From NCBI GenBank assembly GCA_035341855.1, contig DAOQWA010000010.1, positions 19,732-83,731 of the forward strand: a stretch of DNA of 64,000 bases. The letters run 5' to 3'. Position numbers and translations under genes: made by a program. The notes under the pieces are model-generated. The model was not told the DNA's origin, did no database searches, and saw only the letters and a program-made list of their open reading frames with translations. This DNA is from QQVM01 sp035341855 (lineage in GTDB: Bacteria > Bacteroidota > Bacteroidia > AKYH767-A > 2013-40CM-41-45). Of the stretch, positions 44,541 to 54,001 are shown piece by piece (within the stretch, counting starts at the first letter, position 1; each line of letters begins with the position of its first letter).

Positions 44541-44776
44541 AGTAAAATAAATTGTAACCTTTTTTCCAACGCTTATTTGAGTCGGTTTTATCATTGTTTT
44601 ATTGTTTCCGTCCGGTTTATTTAGTTTTCGATCGAATTTCTGCCACGTTATATTTTTCAGATTAAAAGCTGTAATAATTGGCCGGTTTATGCCTGATTTG
44701 TAAGAGTGCAATTGAAATTGTCTCAACAAGCAGATGCATTCGGGGTATAAATCAGAGCTTTTATTCCCATTTGTCA

Positions 44777-47700
44777 ATGAACTCCCGAAAAAGAAATTCT
44801 CGTATGAGGAACACTAATTCGATGAAAGTCCGCTTTCGTCAAAAAATGAATCCAAAGATCGTTGTAACTATTGTGAGCGGTCTTTTGGTCTTTGCGATAT
44901 TTTTTATTTACTCGAACTTCTTCAATAGTGATAAAGCATATGCTGCAGTAAGTTATACCTGGAATGGTTCTGCTGACAGTAGCTGGACAAATGACCTGAA
45001 CTGGACTCCAAATGGAGTGCCGGGATCTGCTGATAACGTAACCATAGGATTGGTAAGCACAAGAGATCCTATCCTTTTTGCCTCGCTGTCCTTGAACAAC
45101 CTCACACTGAATAATGGTGCCATCCTTGATTTGAATGGATTCAACCTTTCGGTAAATGGTACCATCACCACAAATGCAGGATCGACGATTGATCTGAGTG
45201 AGGCTAGATTAACGGCTAACGGTAATGCCATATTCAACGGTGGTGCAATAATTGATAGTGACACATTGGGTTCACTTTACGCAACAGGATCAACAAGCAC
45301 TTTTGGATCCGGATCAAATGGACCCACATTTGATGTAGATGTGCATGTTTCGAGTGCAACTATAAGAATTGCTAATTCAACATTTAACGATATAGCGGAG
45401 TTTGAAAAGACCGGTACATCCAATGATCAAAGTGCCGGAAACAACATCTTCAATGGTAAAGCCATATTTAGCACAAACAATTCAGGCTACTTGTTGATGT
45501 CATCATCAAAAAATGATATTTATAATGATGATATCACACTGAACAGTTATGGTAACGGAATAATATACCTGGCTTACCGTGGAACCGGAACTGTATTTAA
45601 TGGAGACATTATAGTAAATAACACCGGCACGGGAGGTGTTAGGATCGGAGCAAGCACAGGTACTTCAGAACTGGCGGCGAACAAAAAAGTCATTATCGGA
45701 GCACTAGGTTTTGATAAAGGAATGCTCATGTTAGCTAATATGAACTTTCCAACAACAGATTCAACGAACTTTAGTCTTGCATCGAATGCAGTTTTAACTC
45801 TTGGTCCGGGCACATCTTTTAATGGTGATGTTGTTGCGGAAGCCGGCGGTATATGTTTAAGTGGTGCTACCTTTAATGCATCTGCCTTGATTACAAAAAC
45901 GGGTTCCAGTAATGACAGAGGTGCAGGGAGCAATATTTATAATGGTGTAACGTCAATTACTAACAATGGGACAGGTTATCTGCTTATGTCTAATAACTAC
46001 CCTGATACATTCAATACTGAAGTAACGTTTTCTTCGATGAACACAGGTTTAATCTACCCATGTTACAACGGGACAGGAAGTGTTTTCAATGATAATATAA
46101 TAGTAAACAGTACAGTCGGCGGTGGTATAAGGATAGGTGCCAGCTCCGGTACTTCAACGATTGCAGATACTAAACGGGTAATTGTTGGAACTGAGGGCTT
46201 TGATGCAGGAACTTTAATACTTGGAAATTTTACTTCCTCAGATACTTCGGCATTCACATTGGCACTTAACGGTTCTTCAGTATTAACGCTTGGTCCGAAT
46301 TCTTCTTTTGCTGGTGAATTTAGCGCAGAAGCAGGAGGTATTTGTCTGAATGGAGCTACAATGAATAAAGCCAGCACATTTAAGAAGACCGGAACAACAA
46401 ATGATCAGGGAACAGGAAGCAATGTCTTCAATGGACCAGCTTTATTCATCAATGAAGGAAGTGGTTATCTTATGATGAGTGCAAGTCAGAATGACATCTT
46501 CAATGCAGAAGTAAGTTTTAATTGCAAGGGATCAGGTATCATCTATCCTGCATACAGGGGGACACAAACACAATTTAATGACAACATTATTGTAAACTGT
46601 ACCGGTACCGGTGGAATCCGGATTGGAGCAAATGTCGGTAGCTCTGAACTGGCACCGGGGAAACAACTTATTGTCGGTCCGGATGGATTTTCTTCAGGTA
46701 CATTGACTTTGGGAAATTTCACTTCTTTTAATACTGATCTGCAGGAAATAACATTAACGGGCAACTCGGTATTAACTCTAGGTCCGGCATCCAGCTTTGA
46801 AGGGGATCTTATTACAGTGAGCGGAGGCTTGTGTTTGAATGGGACGACCTTCAACGGTAAAGCCACATTCACTAAGACAGGAAGCACTAACGATCAGGGT
46901 ACAGGAAATAATATTTTTAATGATACAATGAGCGTTACAAATGAGGGTAGCGGTTATGTTCTGATGTCAAATACGACAAGAGATGTATATAATTATCCGG
47001 CTACTTTCAGCAGTTTAGGTAACGGAATAGTCTATGTTGCATACAGAGGTACAGATACAGAGTTTAACGAAGAGGTTATTGTGAACAGCACCGGCGGTGG
47101 AGGTGTTCGCATCGGAGCAAGTAGCGGTACTTCACGGATTGCTGCTGGAAAAAGTATTAAAGTAGGCTCGCATGGTTTTTCCGGTGGAACATTCATGTTA
47201 GCTAACTTCACATCACCGGGAACAGATCCTCAAGATCTGTTGATGAGTGGTTCGTCAATTCTTTCGGTCGGACCTTCAACATATTTTGGAGGAAATGTGA
47301 ATGCAGAAAGTGGAGGATTATGTTTTAATGGAGTAACAATTGATGGAGTATCGAGATTTATAAAGACCGGCTCATCAAACGATCAGGGTACCGGAAATAA
47401 TATATTTAATGATTCTCTTTCCATAATCAACCAGGGAACAGGTTATGTGTTGATGTCAAGTAGTACGAGGGACGTATTTAATGCACCTGCAAGTTTTAGC
47501 AGTCTCGGAAATGGAATTATCTATGTAGCTTATCGTGGAACAGACACAGAGTTCAATGATAATATTACAATTAGTAGCACAGGTGGCGGAGGAATTCGTA
47601 TAGGAGCAAGTACAGGTACATCACGAATAGCTGCCGGTAAAATGATCAATGTGGGCTCGGATGGTTTTTCAGGCGGACAGTTTATGCTTGCCAATTACAC

Positions 47701-49840
47701 ATCACCGGGAGCATCACCACAAAATTTTAATTTTACAGGATCAAGCTTGCTTACTCTTGGGCCTTCAACGACTTTTGCCGGTGATGTTAATGCAGAATGC
47801 GGTGGTATATGTTTAAGTGGAGTTACTATTTTAGGAGCTTCATCATTCACTAAAACAGGATCATCAAATGATCAGGGTACAGGAAATAATATTTTCACCG
47901 GCCCGACATCTATTACAAACACAGGAACAGGGTATATCCTGTTGAGTTCGAGTAAAAAAGACATTTATCAATCGGATGTAAACTACACCATCACCAATAG
48001 TGGAATTATTTACGTCTCCTATAATGGGGTAGATAATGAGTTCAATGGTGATATATATTTGAACAGTACAGGGCTAGGCAGCATTCGTTTTGGTTCAAGC
48101 ACAGGGACGTCTAAGCTGGCTCCCGGTAAAAAAGTAAATATCGGTTCATTTGGGTTTTCCGGAGGATATGTTCAGTTTAATAAATTTGAACAGGATGGAG
48201 GAACACCACAGGTACTTGATGTGAGTACCGGTAATGCATCTATTTATTTCAACTCCGGCTCTGTGTTCGATGGCGATGTGAACATTCGATTTCCACAAAT
48301 CTATTTAAATGGATCTGTGTTTAATGGTACTACGACAATTGAGAAAACAGGCCCCGGAAATAATGCCGGTACCGGTGGAAATACTTTCAACGGGATCACG
48401 ACTATCAAGAACAGCGGAAGCGGAATTTTATATCTGGCTAATTCCAGTGGTGATGATTTCAATAATCATGTGAATTTTGTGCAGTCCGGGACCGGTGCAT
48501 TGCGTCCGGCACATAATGGCACAAGTACATTCTCCGCAGACATTTCTACCTTAGGAAGTACTGGTGTTGTTACTTTTGCTGCTAGTGGTGGAACGGTGGC
48601 CTTAGACGGTACAAGCCTTCAGAATATTAATGGTAGCGCAGTTTACACTCCGGTATTCAGAAGATTGAATATTAATAATGGTGGCGCCGGAGTTAAGCTT
48701 AATGTTCCAATTTCTGTCAGCGTTGGAATGACTTTAAATAATGGAATTGTGTCAACAACAAATACAAATATTCTTTCGATCGAAAACGGCGTGAGTGCAG
48801 TGAGTGGTGGGTCTAACCTGAGTTATATAGATGGACCGCTAAGAAAAGTTGGTACACAGGCATTCACATTTCCGACAGGGAAAGATGGTTTATACCGACC
48901 AATATCAATGTCAGCTCCGACAGGTGCTACAAGTTCTTTCACCGCGGAATATTTTAAAAAGGACCCTGGTCTTTTATACAATGTACTAAGTCTTGTTTTG
49001 TCGATAAAAAAAATAAGCAGATGTGAATATTGGAGCTTGCAACGAACAAGCGGAGTGTCAAATGTGAATGTCACTCTCGGCTGGGATGCTTCAACCTGTC
49101 CGATCGGTACACCATCAGATCTGAAGATTGCAGGTTGGGATCCATTGTTTTTACTGTGGAAAGATTTTGGAAGTACAGCAACGAGTGGCAACTCTGCCTC
49201 GGGTACAATATCAAGTGGAAACCTTGTTACTTCCTTCGGTGTTTTTACTTTTGGTTCAACTAATGCCAATGTAAGCTTGCCTGTTGAGTTAACTGATTTT
49301 ACAGCTGCCATCGTTGGAGATAAAACCCTGGTGAGCTGGCAAACTGCAAGTGAAATAAACAATGATTATTTTACTGTCGAGAGAAGTGCTGACGGACAAT
49401 ATTTTGAAGCAATCGGTTTAGTCGAAGGTTCCGGGAATACTACGAATTCGAATAGTTACAGTTTTACAGACGATTCTCCTCTTGGTGGTACCTCATTTTA
49501 CCGTCTGCGTCAAACTGACTACGACGGGAAATTTGAGATCTTCGAGCCGGTATCCGTGAATTTTAAAGGGATGAATACTGAGTTCAGAGTAGAATCAGTA
49601 GGCCCCAATCCATTTACTGACAATATTCGTATAGATTATTTTAGTCCTGATAATTCAGAGCTGACTTTGGTAGTAACAGGTTTGGATGGAAGTCTTGCCT
49701 ATACAAGCAGGGTTTCAGCCACCGGGGGAAGCGGCAGTATTTCCACAGGACAACTTCCGGAGCTTTCATCAGGCATCTATATATTGAAGCTGCTCAAGGG
49801 AGATGTAATTTTGGATACCAGGAAAATGGTGAGAAATTAA
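44777..49840 (+). CDS. Giant repeat-containing T9SS surface protein
   Basis: The protein of about 1690 residues has a basic N-region and a membrane signal (VVTIVSGLLVFAIFFIYSNF). A domain opening with YTWNGSADSSWTNDLNW follows, then an array of 163-residue units (45407-48343, plus a seventh, diverged unit). An FN3-like segment (NNDYFTVERSADG) leads to a C-terminal T9SS type A sorting domain (VGPNPFTDNIRIDY to the end). Short strands with FNG, NGI and GGI turns suggest a right-handed beta-helix, as in adhesins. It is probably a cell-surface or matrix protein. ATG 44777 is chosen; 44804 or 44822 could also serve. No proline- or threonine-rich linker is seen. Confidence 0.8.
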   Translation: MNSRKRNSRMRNTNSMKVRFRQKMNPKIVVTIVSGLLVFAIFFIYSNFFNSDKAYAAVSYTWNGSADSSWTNDLNWTPNGVPGSADNVTIGLVSTRDPILFASLSLNNLTLNNGAILDLNGFNLSVNGTITTNAGSTIDLSEARLTANGNAIFNGGAIIDSDTLGSLYATGSTSTFGSGSNGPTFDVDVHVSSATIRIANSTFNDIAEFEKTGTSNDQSAGNNIFNGKAIFSTNNSGYLLMSSSKNDIYNDDITLNSYGNGIIYLAYRGTGTVFNGDIIVNNTGTGGVRIGASTGTSELAANKKVIIGALGFDKGMLMLANMNFPTTDSTNFSLASNAVLTLGPGTSFNGDVVAEAGGICLSGATFNASALITKTGSSNDRGAGSNIYNGVTSITNNGTGYLLMSNNYPDTFNTEVTFSSMNTGLIYPCYNGTGSVFNDNIIVNSTVGGGIRIGASSGTSTIADTKRVIVGTEGFDAGTLILGNFTSSDTSAFTLALNGSSVLTLGPNSSFAGEFSAEAGGICLNGATMNKASTFKKTGTTNDQGTGSNVFNGPALFINEGSGYLMMSASQNDIFNAEVSFNCKGSGIIYPAYRGTQTQFNDNIIVNCTGTGGIRIGANVGSSELAPGKQLIVGPDGFSSGTLTLGNFTSFNTDLQEITLTGNSVLTLGPASSFEGDLITVSGGLCLNGTTFNGKATFTKTGSTNDQGTGNNIFNDTMSVTNEGSGYVLMSNTTRDVYNYPATFSSLGNGIVYVAYRGTDTEFNEEVIVNSTGGGGVRIGASSGTSRIAAGKSIKVGSHGFSGGTFMLANFTSPGTDPQDLLMSGSSILSVGPSTYFGGNVNAESGGLCFNGVTIDGVSRFIKTGSSNDQGTGNNIFNDSLSIINQGTGYVLMSSSTRDVFNAPASFSSLGNGIIYVAYRGTDTEFNDNITISSTGGGGIRIGASTGTSRIAAGKMINVGSDGFSGGQFMLANYTSPGASPQNFNFTGSSLLTLGPSTTFAGDVNAECGGICLSGVTILGASSFTKTGSSNDQGTGNNIFTGPTSITNTGTGYILLSSSKKDIYQSDVNYTITNSGIIYVSYNGVDNEFNGDIYLNSTGLGSIRFGSSTGTSKLAPGKKVNIGSFGFSGGYVQFNKFEQDGGTPQVLDVSTGNASIYFNSGSVFDGDVNIRFPQIYLNGSVFNGTTTIEKTGPGNNAGTGGNTFNGITTIKNSGSGILYLANSSGDDFNNHVNFVQSGTGALRPAHNGTSTFSADISTLGSTGVVTFAASGGTVALDGTSLQNINGSAVYTPVFRRLNINNGGAGVKLNVPISVSVGMTLNNGIVSTTNTNILSIENGVSAVSGGSNLSYIDGPLRKVGTQAFTFPTGKDGLYRPISMSAPTGATSSFTAEYFKKDPGLLYNVLSLVLSIKKISRCEYWSLQRTSGVSNVNVTLGWDASTCPIGTPSDLKIAGWDPLFLLWKDFGSTATSGNSASGTISSGNLVTSFGVFTFGSTNANVSLPVELTDFTAAIVGDKTLVSWQTASEINNDYFTVERSADGQYFEAIGLVEGSGNTTNSNSYSFTDDSPLGGTSFYRLRQTDYDGKFEIFEPVSVNFKGMNTEFRVESVGPNPFTDNIRIDYFSPDNSELTLVVTGLDGSLAYTSRVSATGGSGSISTGQLPELSSGIYILKLLKGDVILDTRKMVRN
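45407..48343 (+). repeat. 163-residue tandem repeat array (constant 489-base period)
   Basis: The marker KTG.(S/T)ND..G..NI.N begins at 45407, 45896, 46385, 46874, 47363 and 47852, each exactly 489 bases after the last. A seventh, diverged marker (KTGPGNNAGTGGN) comes after 492 bases at 48344. Each unit has the order: ND.GTG.NIF, then LMS....D.., GNGIIY.AY.GT, FN..I.VN.TG.GGIRIGA, GTS.LA..K, GF..G...LANFTS, LTLGP.S.F.G, GGICL.G. Nucleotide identity between units is moderate, so the array is old. Confidence 0.95.
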
Positions 49841-49862
49841 GAACGTTTATCAGAGGTTTCAA

Positions 49863-50639
49863 TTATTTGTATAAACCTGCTGCGATATTTTCTGTAATTA
49901 TTTTCGGTACAAAATTTACCAATTTAGCCTGAAGTACATTTAAAAATCCGGGAATAATTTCTGCCTTATCATTCATAAGGCCTTTGATACCTATTGATGC
50001 TACTTCTGCCGGACTCATATTAAATTTGGCAGCTTGTTTTTTCATTTTAGGCGTAGTCATACCGGCAGCATCCATGAATTCGGTTTCGGTCGGACCGGGA
50101 CTCAGGCAGCTCACACGAACACCTGTCCCTTTAATTTCATGCCTCAATGATCTTGTAAATTGCAAAACGAATGCTTTCGATGCGCAATAAATTGCCAGAG
50201 TGGGTACAGCCTGATAAGCTGAAGAGCTTGCAACATTCAGCAAATATGATTTCTTGTTTTTTTGTAGATATGGTAGTAAAGAATGACTCAGGTGTACCAT
50301 TAAGTTCATGTTTACGAACATCATTTTCTCTTGTTCTGCCAAATCCATATCTGCGAAATTTCCCCAAAGTGCATAGCCGGCATTATTGATAAGGATCTGA
50401 ATTGGGATCTCTTCATGCTCAACTTTTTCAATGATTTTCTGAATTGATGTCTGCAAGGTGAGGTCAAGAGCCAGATAGCTTACATTCACATTGTGTTTCG
50501 CTGACAGTTCATCAGCTAAATTTTTCAGAAGTGATTCTGTCCTGGCTATCAACAATAAGTTATAACCTTTAGAGGCAAGTTCGCCTGCAAAAGCCTTTCC
50601 AATTCCTTTGCTCGCTCCGGTAATAATTGCAGTAGTCAT
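49863..50639 (-). CDS. Short-chain dehydrogenase/reductase
   Basis: The 258-residue protein is a classical SDR: TGASKGIGKAFAGEL for the cofactor, LINNAGYA, and the YCASKAFV catalytic Tyr-x3-Lys. It oxidises or reduces a hydroxyl or carbonyl group with NAD(P)(H); the substrate is unknown. ATG 50639 is chosen because a longer frame would start inside the terminator at 50661-50692. It follows the PhyH-like gene on the same strand. Confidence 0.88.
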   Translation of the reverse strand: MTTAIITGASKGIGKAFAGELASKGYNLLLIARTESLLKNLADELSAKHNVNVSYLALDLTLQTSIQKIIEKVEHEEIPIQILINNAGYALWGNFADMDLAEQEKMMFVNMNLMVHLSHSLLPYLQKNKKSYLLNVASSSAYQAVPTLAIYCASKAFVLQFTRSLRHEIKGTGVRVSCLSPGPTETEFMDAAGMTTPKMKKQAAKFNMSPAEVASIGIKGLMNDKAEIIPGFLNVLQAKLVNFVPKIITENIAAGLYK

Positions 50640-50660
50640 ATAGGGAAGGTCTTTAAATGA

Positions 50661-50692
50661 AAAATGGAACCTCATGCATTGGGTTCCATTTT
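50661..50692 (-). terminator. Terminator of the PhyH-like gene
   Basis: AAAATGGAACC and GGTTCCATTTT pair around a ten-base loop, with more T after it on the minus strand. It lies between the PhyH-like gene and the SDR gene. Confidence 0.8.
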
Positions 50693-50710
50693 AGTATCAT
50701 GAGTAATTTT

Positions 50711-51520
50711 TTATCTAACCATTTTAATGAAGTGATGATAGAATGGAGTTGCGCTATCTTCCGACTTTGGCATATACTTTCCAAGTATCACAGGGATGTA
50801 CATCACTCTGCGACGACTTGGAGAACCCAGTAATGGACTCTGAGCTACTCTATGCCAGATACGGCCATCATGAATTACCATATCACCTGCTTGTGCATCA
50901 ACTAACATTTCTGCTTTGTCTTCATCATTATTCAAAAAGTATGCTTTCTTGAAAAGCATGTTGAACAAATTCTGAGTATGAGTTCCCGGTATGATTCTAA
51001 GTCCGCCTTTGTCTGAAGATGAGTTATCAAGGTAAAGGCCAACGTTTAGCATTTGCATAACTTTTTTCCCGTAAAAAATATCACGCATGCTGTCAGTATG
51101 CCAACCCATTTGACGGAAATTGCTGTTGGGAATATTCACATAATGGTTCACAACTACACCATCTTTTTCATTCTCCGCAACGCGGGCGCCGGGAGGGAGG
51201 AGAGCTTTTAGATTTTGAACTCTCGGACTGGAAACAAAGTTGTGGATCGCCTCACTGAATTGAGATGTGAAAGGAAATCGGTGAACGATTTCCTTATCAT
51301 TTTCATCCTTACCGAATTTAATAGGTACTCCATTGATTTTTTTAATTCCTGATTTGATCCATCTATCCTGGATCTGTTCAGTCGATTCAATGATAGCACG
51401 AACTTCAGCCGGACTTGCAACGCCTTGAAAATGAATAAATCCGTTCTTGTTAAAGAAGGAAATTTGTTCTGCGGTCAGTTGTTCACCTAATGTGAATTTT
51501 TGATAAGTCTGTGTACTCAT
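50711..51520 (-). CDS. Phytanoyl-CoA dioxygenase-like (PhyH) protein
   Basis: The 269-residue protein has the Fe(II)/2-oxoglutarate jelly-roll signature of PhyH: His-x-Asp in GWHTDSMRD, then a distal His in HDGRIWHRVAQ and an Arg in the following strand (SRRRVMY). Such enzymes hydroxylate lipids or small molecules; the substrate is unknown. It is transcribed alone and ends in its own terminator. Confidence 0.85.
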   Translation of the reverse strand: MSTQTYQKFTLGEQLTAEQISFFNKNGFIHFQGVASPAEVRAIIESTEQIQDRWIKSGIKKINGVPIKFGKDENDKEIVHRFPFTSQFSEAIHNFVSSPRVQNLKALLPPGARVAENEKDGVVVNHYVNIPNSNFRQMGWHTDSMRDIFYGKKVMQMLNVGLYLDNSSSDKGGLRIIPGTHTQNLFNMLFKKAYFLNNDEDKAEMLVDAQAGDMVIHDGRIWHRVAQSPLLGSPSRRRVMYIPVILGKYMPKSEDSATPFYHHFIKMVR

Positions 51521-51949
51521 CCTTAAAAATGATTAATTGAAATAGTCATTGATATAACTGACAAAGTATCAACAATGATCCTTTACGGAATTTAGTTTGA
51601 AGAAGTTCCCGGTTCACCTTGATGCTTGGTTTAAGCTTAGTGTTGATTTTTGTTCTTTCCACATCTGCCCAAATATGGAATCAGAAATTCTCGGCTTAGT
51701 ATTAAAATCTTTGGTTTCCATACAAAAATGACCACAAATATAGAAGAATAATTGGATTATTTTTTCTGATTTCTTGATTTTTGTTTCGTTTTGGGTGAAT
51801 TTCAAAACAAGCACCCTAAACAAATAAAAGCCATAAAAGTTAGATTAAGTTTTTAAAAAAACTAAATAAATTGATAAGGTTCAGAGACTTGTAATTTTTT
51901 AAAAAATTAATCCTTTTCTATCAAGACTCATGGTTTGATGCTCAGTATC
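51521..51949. other. Intergenic region between the PhyH-like gene and the sensor kinase
   Basis: The region is AT-rich and has no gene I can support. A perfect AT palindrome (TAATTTTTT / AAAAAATTA, 51892-51909) lies about 40 bases after the kinase stop and could act as a weak terminator. Confidence 0.5.
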
Positions 51950-53278
51950 TTATTCTTTTTCAGTTGGAAATTCCAAAATGAATTTACAACCGAGGTCCTT
52001 TACACTTTCAACTGAGATCTTTATGTCGTGAAAATCAGCAATAGTTTTAACAATAGGTAAGCCAAGGCCATAACTCATATCATCCTCCGGTCTGAATCGT
52101 TTAAAACGATCGAAGATATGTGGAATATTTTCGGGGAGAATTCCTACTCCCGTATCTGCTATGCTGAGTATATATTTTCCTGAGTCAAGATTTCCTTTGA
52201 TAATAATATTGCCACCTTCTTTATTATACTTGATTGCATTTGAAATAAGATTGAACAACATTGTATGGATAAGGGAGAGATTTAATGAAGTTAATTCCTT
52301 GTCTGAAATGTCGGTACTCAGGTTGATTCTTCGCTCTTCGATCCTGTCTGACAGCTCTTCGAGAACATCGTCAACCAATGTCTTTATACCGGAGATCTCA
52401 TTCTTAATATATTGTGCATTTTCAATTTTAGAAATGTAAAGAAGAGCTTTGACGATACGTGTCAGCCTTGACAAGGTTCTTTGTGATTCTGCAAGCTGCG
52501 AAAGGACTTCATTTGGAAGTCCGGGTTCATTCATAATATTCTCAAGACGGTTTTTTAGAATGGATGTAGGAGTTAGCAGTTCATGGGAAACGTTGGTGAT
52601 AAATTCTCTTTCCACACGAAATGTCTCCTGAATTTTTACCATCATTTCATCAATGGCTTTGTTGAGCTGAACGAATTCAGTAGTACTTGTATGTATTGGC
52701 CGAGGATCATACTTTTCAGGGTGTCTGATCTCTTTCAATTTACCTTTGACGATTCGATGAAATGGTCGTAAGAGTATTTGCACAAAGCCGAAATCTAAAA
52801 AGACAAACAGCAGGATAACAGCAAGCATGATCCGGAAAGAGAACTTCCGAATGGTGAGAGTTAATTGATCGATAGTGCTTAATCCTTCACCGATCTCAAT
52901 GGTGTATAATTGATTGTCGTAAATGAATGCCTGGGCAAGCACCCTGTGTTTGATCACTTCCTTTTCGATGATCCTTTCTGTGTTGACCAAAGTGTGATCT
53001 CCAAAATTATGAGGGAAGATGGCAAGAGGGGAGATGGCAACATACTCCTCTTTAAAAACGCTATAGCTTTCAAAGCTGCAATCCTGGTCAAGAGCAATTT
53101 CATCCAGTCCGCCGATCTGGATCATACGCATCATCTTTTCCAGACGAGCTTCAAGTCGTTTATCAATGTGATTGTAAACGATCTGTTCAATTACTTTCGG
53201 TAAAAACAATCCTATTCCCAGAATGATAATCACTTTGGATAAAGTGTTATACAGGGCTAGTTTGACTTGTAATTTCAA
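51950..53278 (-). CDS. Sensor histidine kinase
   Basis: The 442-residue membrane kinase has a first membrane segment (about 12-32) and a periplasmic sensor (about 33-142) with a Cys. A second segment follows (about 150-170), then the H-box with His232 (TNVSHELLTP), and the ATP-binding domain with N-box LISNAIKYN and G-boxes DTGVGI and YGLGLPI. It phosphorylates the response regulator encoded just upstream. The only start that keeps the family N-terminus is a TTG at 53278. The stimulus is unknown. Confidence 0.92.
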   Translation of the reverse strand: MKLQVKLALYNTLSKVIIILGIGLFLPKVIEQIVYNHIDKRLEARLEKMMRMIQIGGLDEIALDQDCSFESYSVFKEEYVAISPLAIFPHNFGDHTLVNTERIIEKEVIKHRVLAQAFIYDNQLYTIEIGEGLSTIDQLTLTIRKFSFRIMLAVILLFVFLDFGFVQILLRPFHRIVKGKLKEIRHPEKYDPRPIHTSTTEFVQLNKAIDEMMVKIQETFRVEREFITNVSHELLTPTSILKNRLENIMNEPGLPNEVLSQLAESQRTLSRLTRIVKALLYISKIENAQYIKNEISGIKTLVDDVLEELSDRIEERRINLSTDISDKELTSLNLSLIHTMLFNLISNAIKYNKEGGNIIIKGNLDSGKYILSIADTGVGILPENIPHIFDRFKRFRPEDDMSYGLGLPIVKTIADFHDIKISVESVKDLGCKFILEFPTEKE

Positions 53279-53319
53279 GATGGTTTAGGCTTATACAATA
53301 TTTATTCAATGAAAAAATG

Positions 53320-53997
53320 TCAGGACATGTTAAGCCTGTAACCGATTCCGCGAACAGTTTCTATGAAGTCGGCATTACCGACAGCACCCAATTTTTTTCG
53401 CAGGTTTTTCATGTGCACGTCAATATAATTCGATTCATAATCATCTTCGAGAACATCACCCCAGATGTGCTCCGTAAGCTGAACCCTTGTAATAACACGG
53501 TTTTTGTGCAATGCCATGTAATGCAACATGTCAAATTCTTTCTTTGTGAGATTGATCAGGTCACTGCCATGATGAACAGTGCGGTTTTGAATGTCCATCA
53601 GATAATCCTGTATCTGTATCGAATTATTTTTTAGTCCATGTTTTCTTCTGAGAATAGCCTGCATTCTCGCTTGTAATTCCAGAAGTGAAAAAGGTTTTGC
53701 CAGGTAGTCATCAGCTCCCAGATCCAATCCGGCGATCTTATCATCAATAGTACCTCTTGCAGTAAGCATGATGAAAGCAGCATCTTTACCACCTTCCTTG
53801 GCTTCTTTCAATAGTTGTAAACCGCTAACATCCGGCAAACCGATGTCAAGCAACACAAAATCGTAGGAGCTGATGAAGATCTTTTCAGAAGCGCTCTTTC
53901 CATTAAAGGCTACGTCGCAGTGATAGCCTTGCTTGGTTAAAAAGATCTCGATCTCATGAGATAGTTGTCGTTCGTCTTCAACAATAAGTACATTCAT
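53320..53997 (-). CDS. OmpR-family response regulator
   Basis: The 225-residue protein has a receiver domain (Asp51 in LLDIGLPD, Lys in ADDYLAKPF) and a C-terminal winged-helix DNA-binding domain (about 130-223; LTKKEFDMLHYMALHKNRVI in part). It is the partner of the downstream kinase. It starts only four bases after the class III aminotransferase stops, so the three genes form one operon. Target genes are unknown. Confidence 0.94.
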   Translation of the reverse strand: MNVLIVEDERQLSHEIEIFLTKQGYHCDVAFNGKSASEKIFISSYDFVLLDIGLPDVSGLQLLKEAKEGGKDAAFIMLTARGTIDDKIAGLDLGADDYLAKPFSLLELQARMQAILRRKHGLKNNSIQIQDYLMDIQNRTVHHGSDLINLTKKEFDMLHYMALHKNRVITRVQLTEHIWGDVLEDDYESNYIDVHMKNLRKKLGAVGNADFIETVRGIGYRLNMS

Positions 53998-54001
53998 AGT
54001 T

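Noticed and set aside
45407..48343. A possible CRISPR or DNA-level tandem repeat from the strong 489-base period.
   Set aside because: The period is a multiple of three inside an open frame, and the units differ at the nucleotide level. This is a protein repeat, not a CRISPR array.
48823..49362. A 179-residue open frame opposite the giant repeat gene, with others at 45574-45933, 46063-46377 and 46543-46887.
   Set aside because: They lie on the minus strand inside a clear gene and repeat with the same period, so they are shadows of the repeat sequence. No promoter or start signal is seen.
51614..51823. A 69-residue frame in the gap after the PhyH-like gene.
   Set aside because: AT-rich, low-complexity and Lys/Phe-rich, with no start or motif support.
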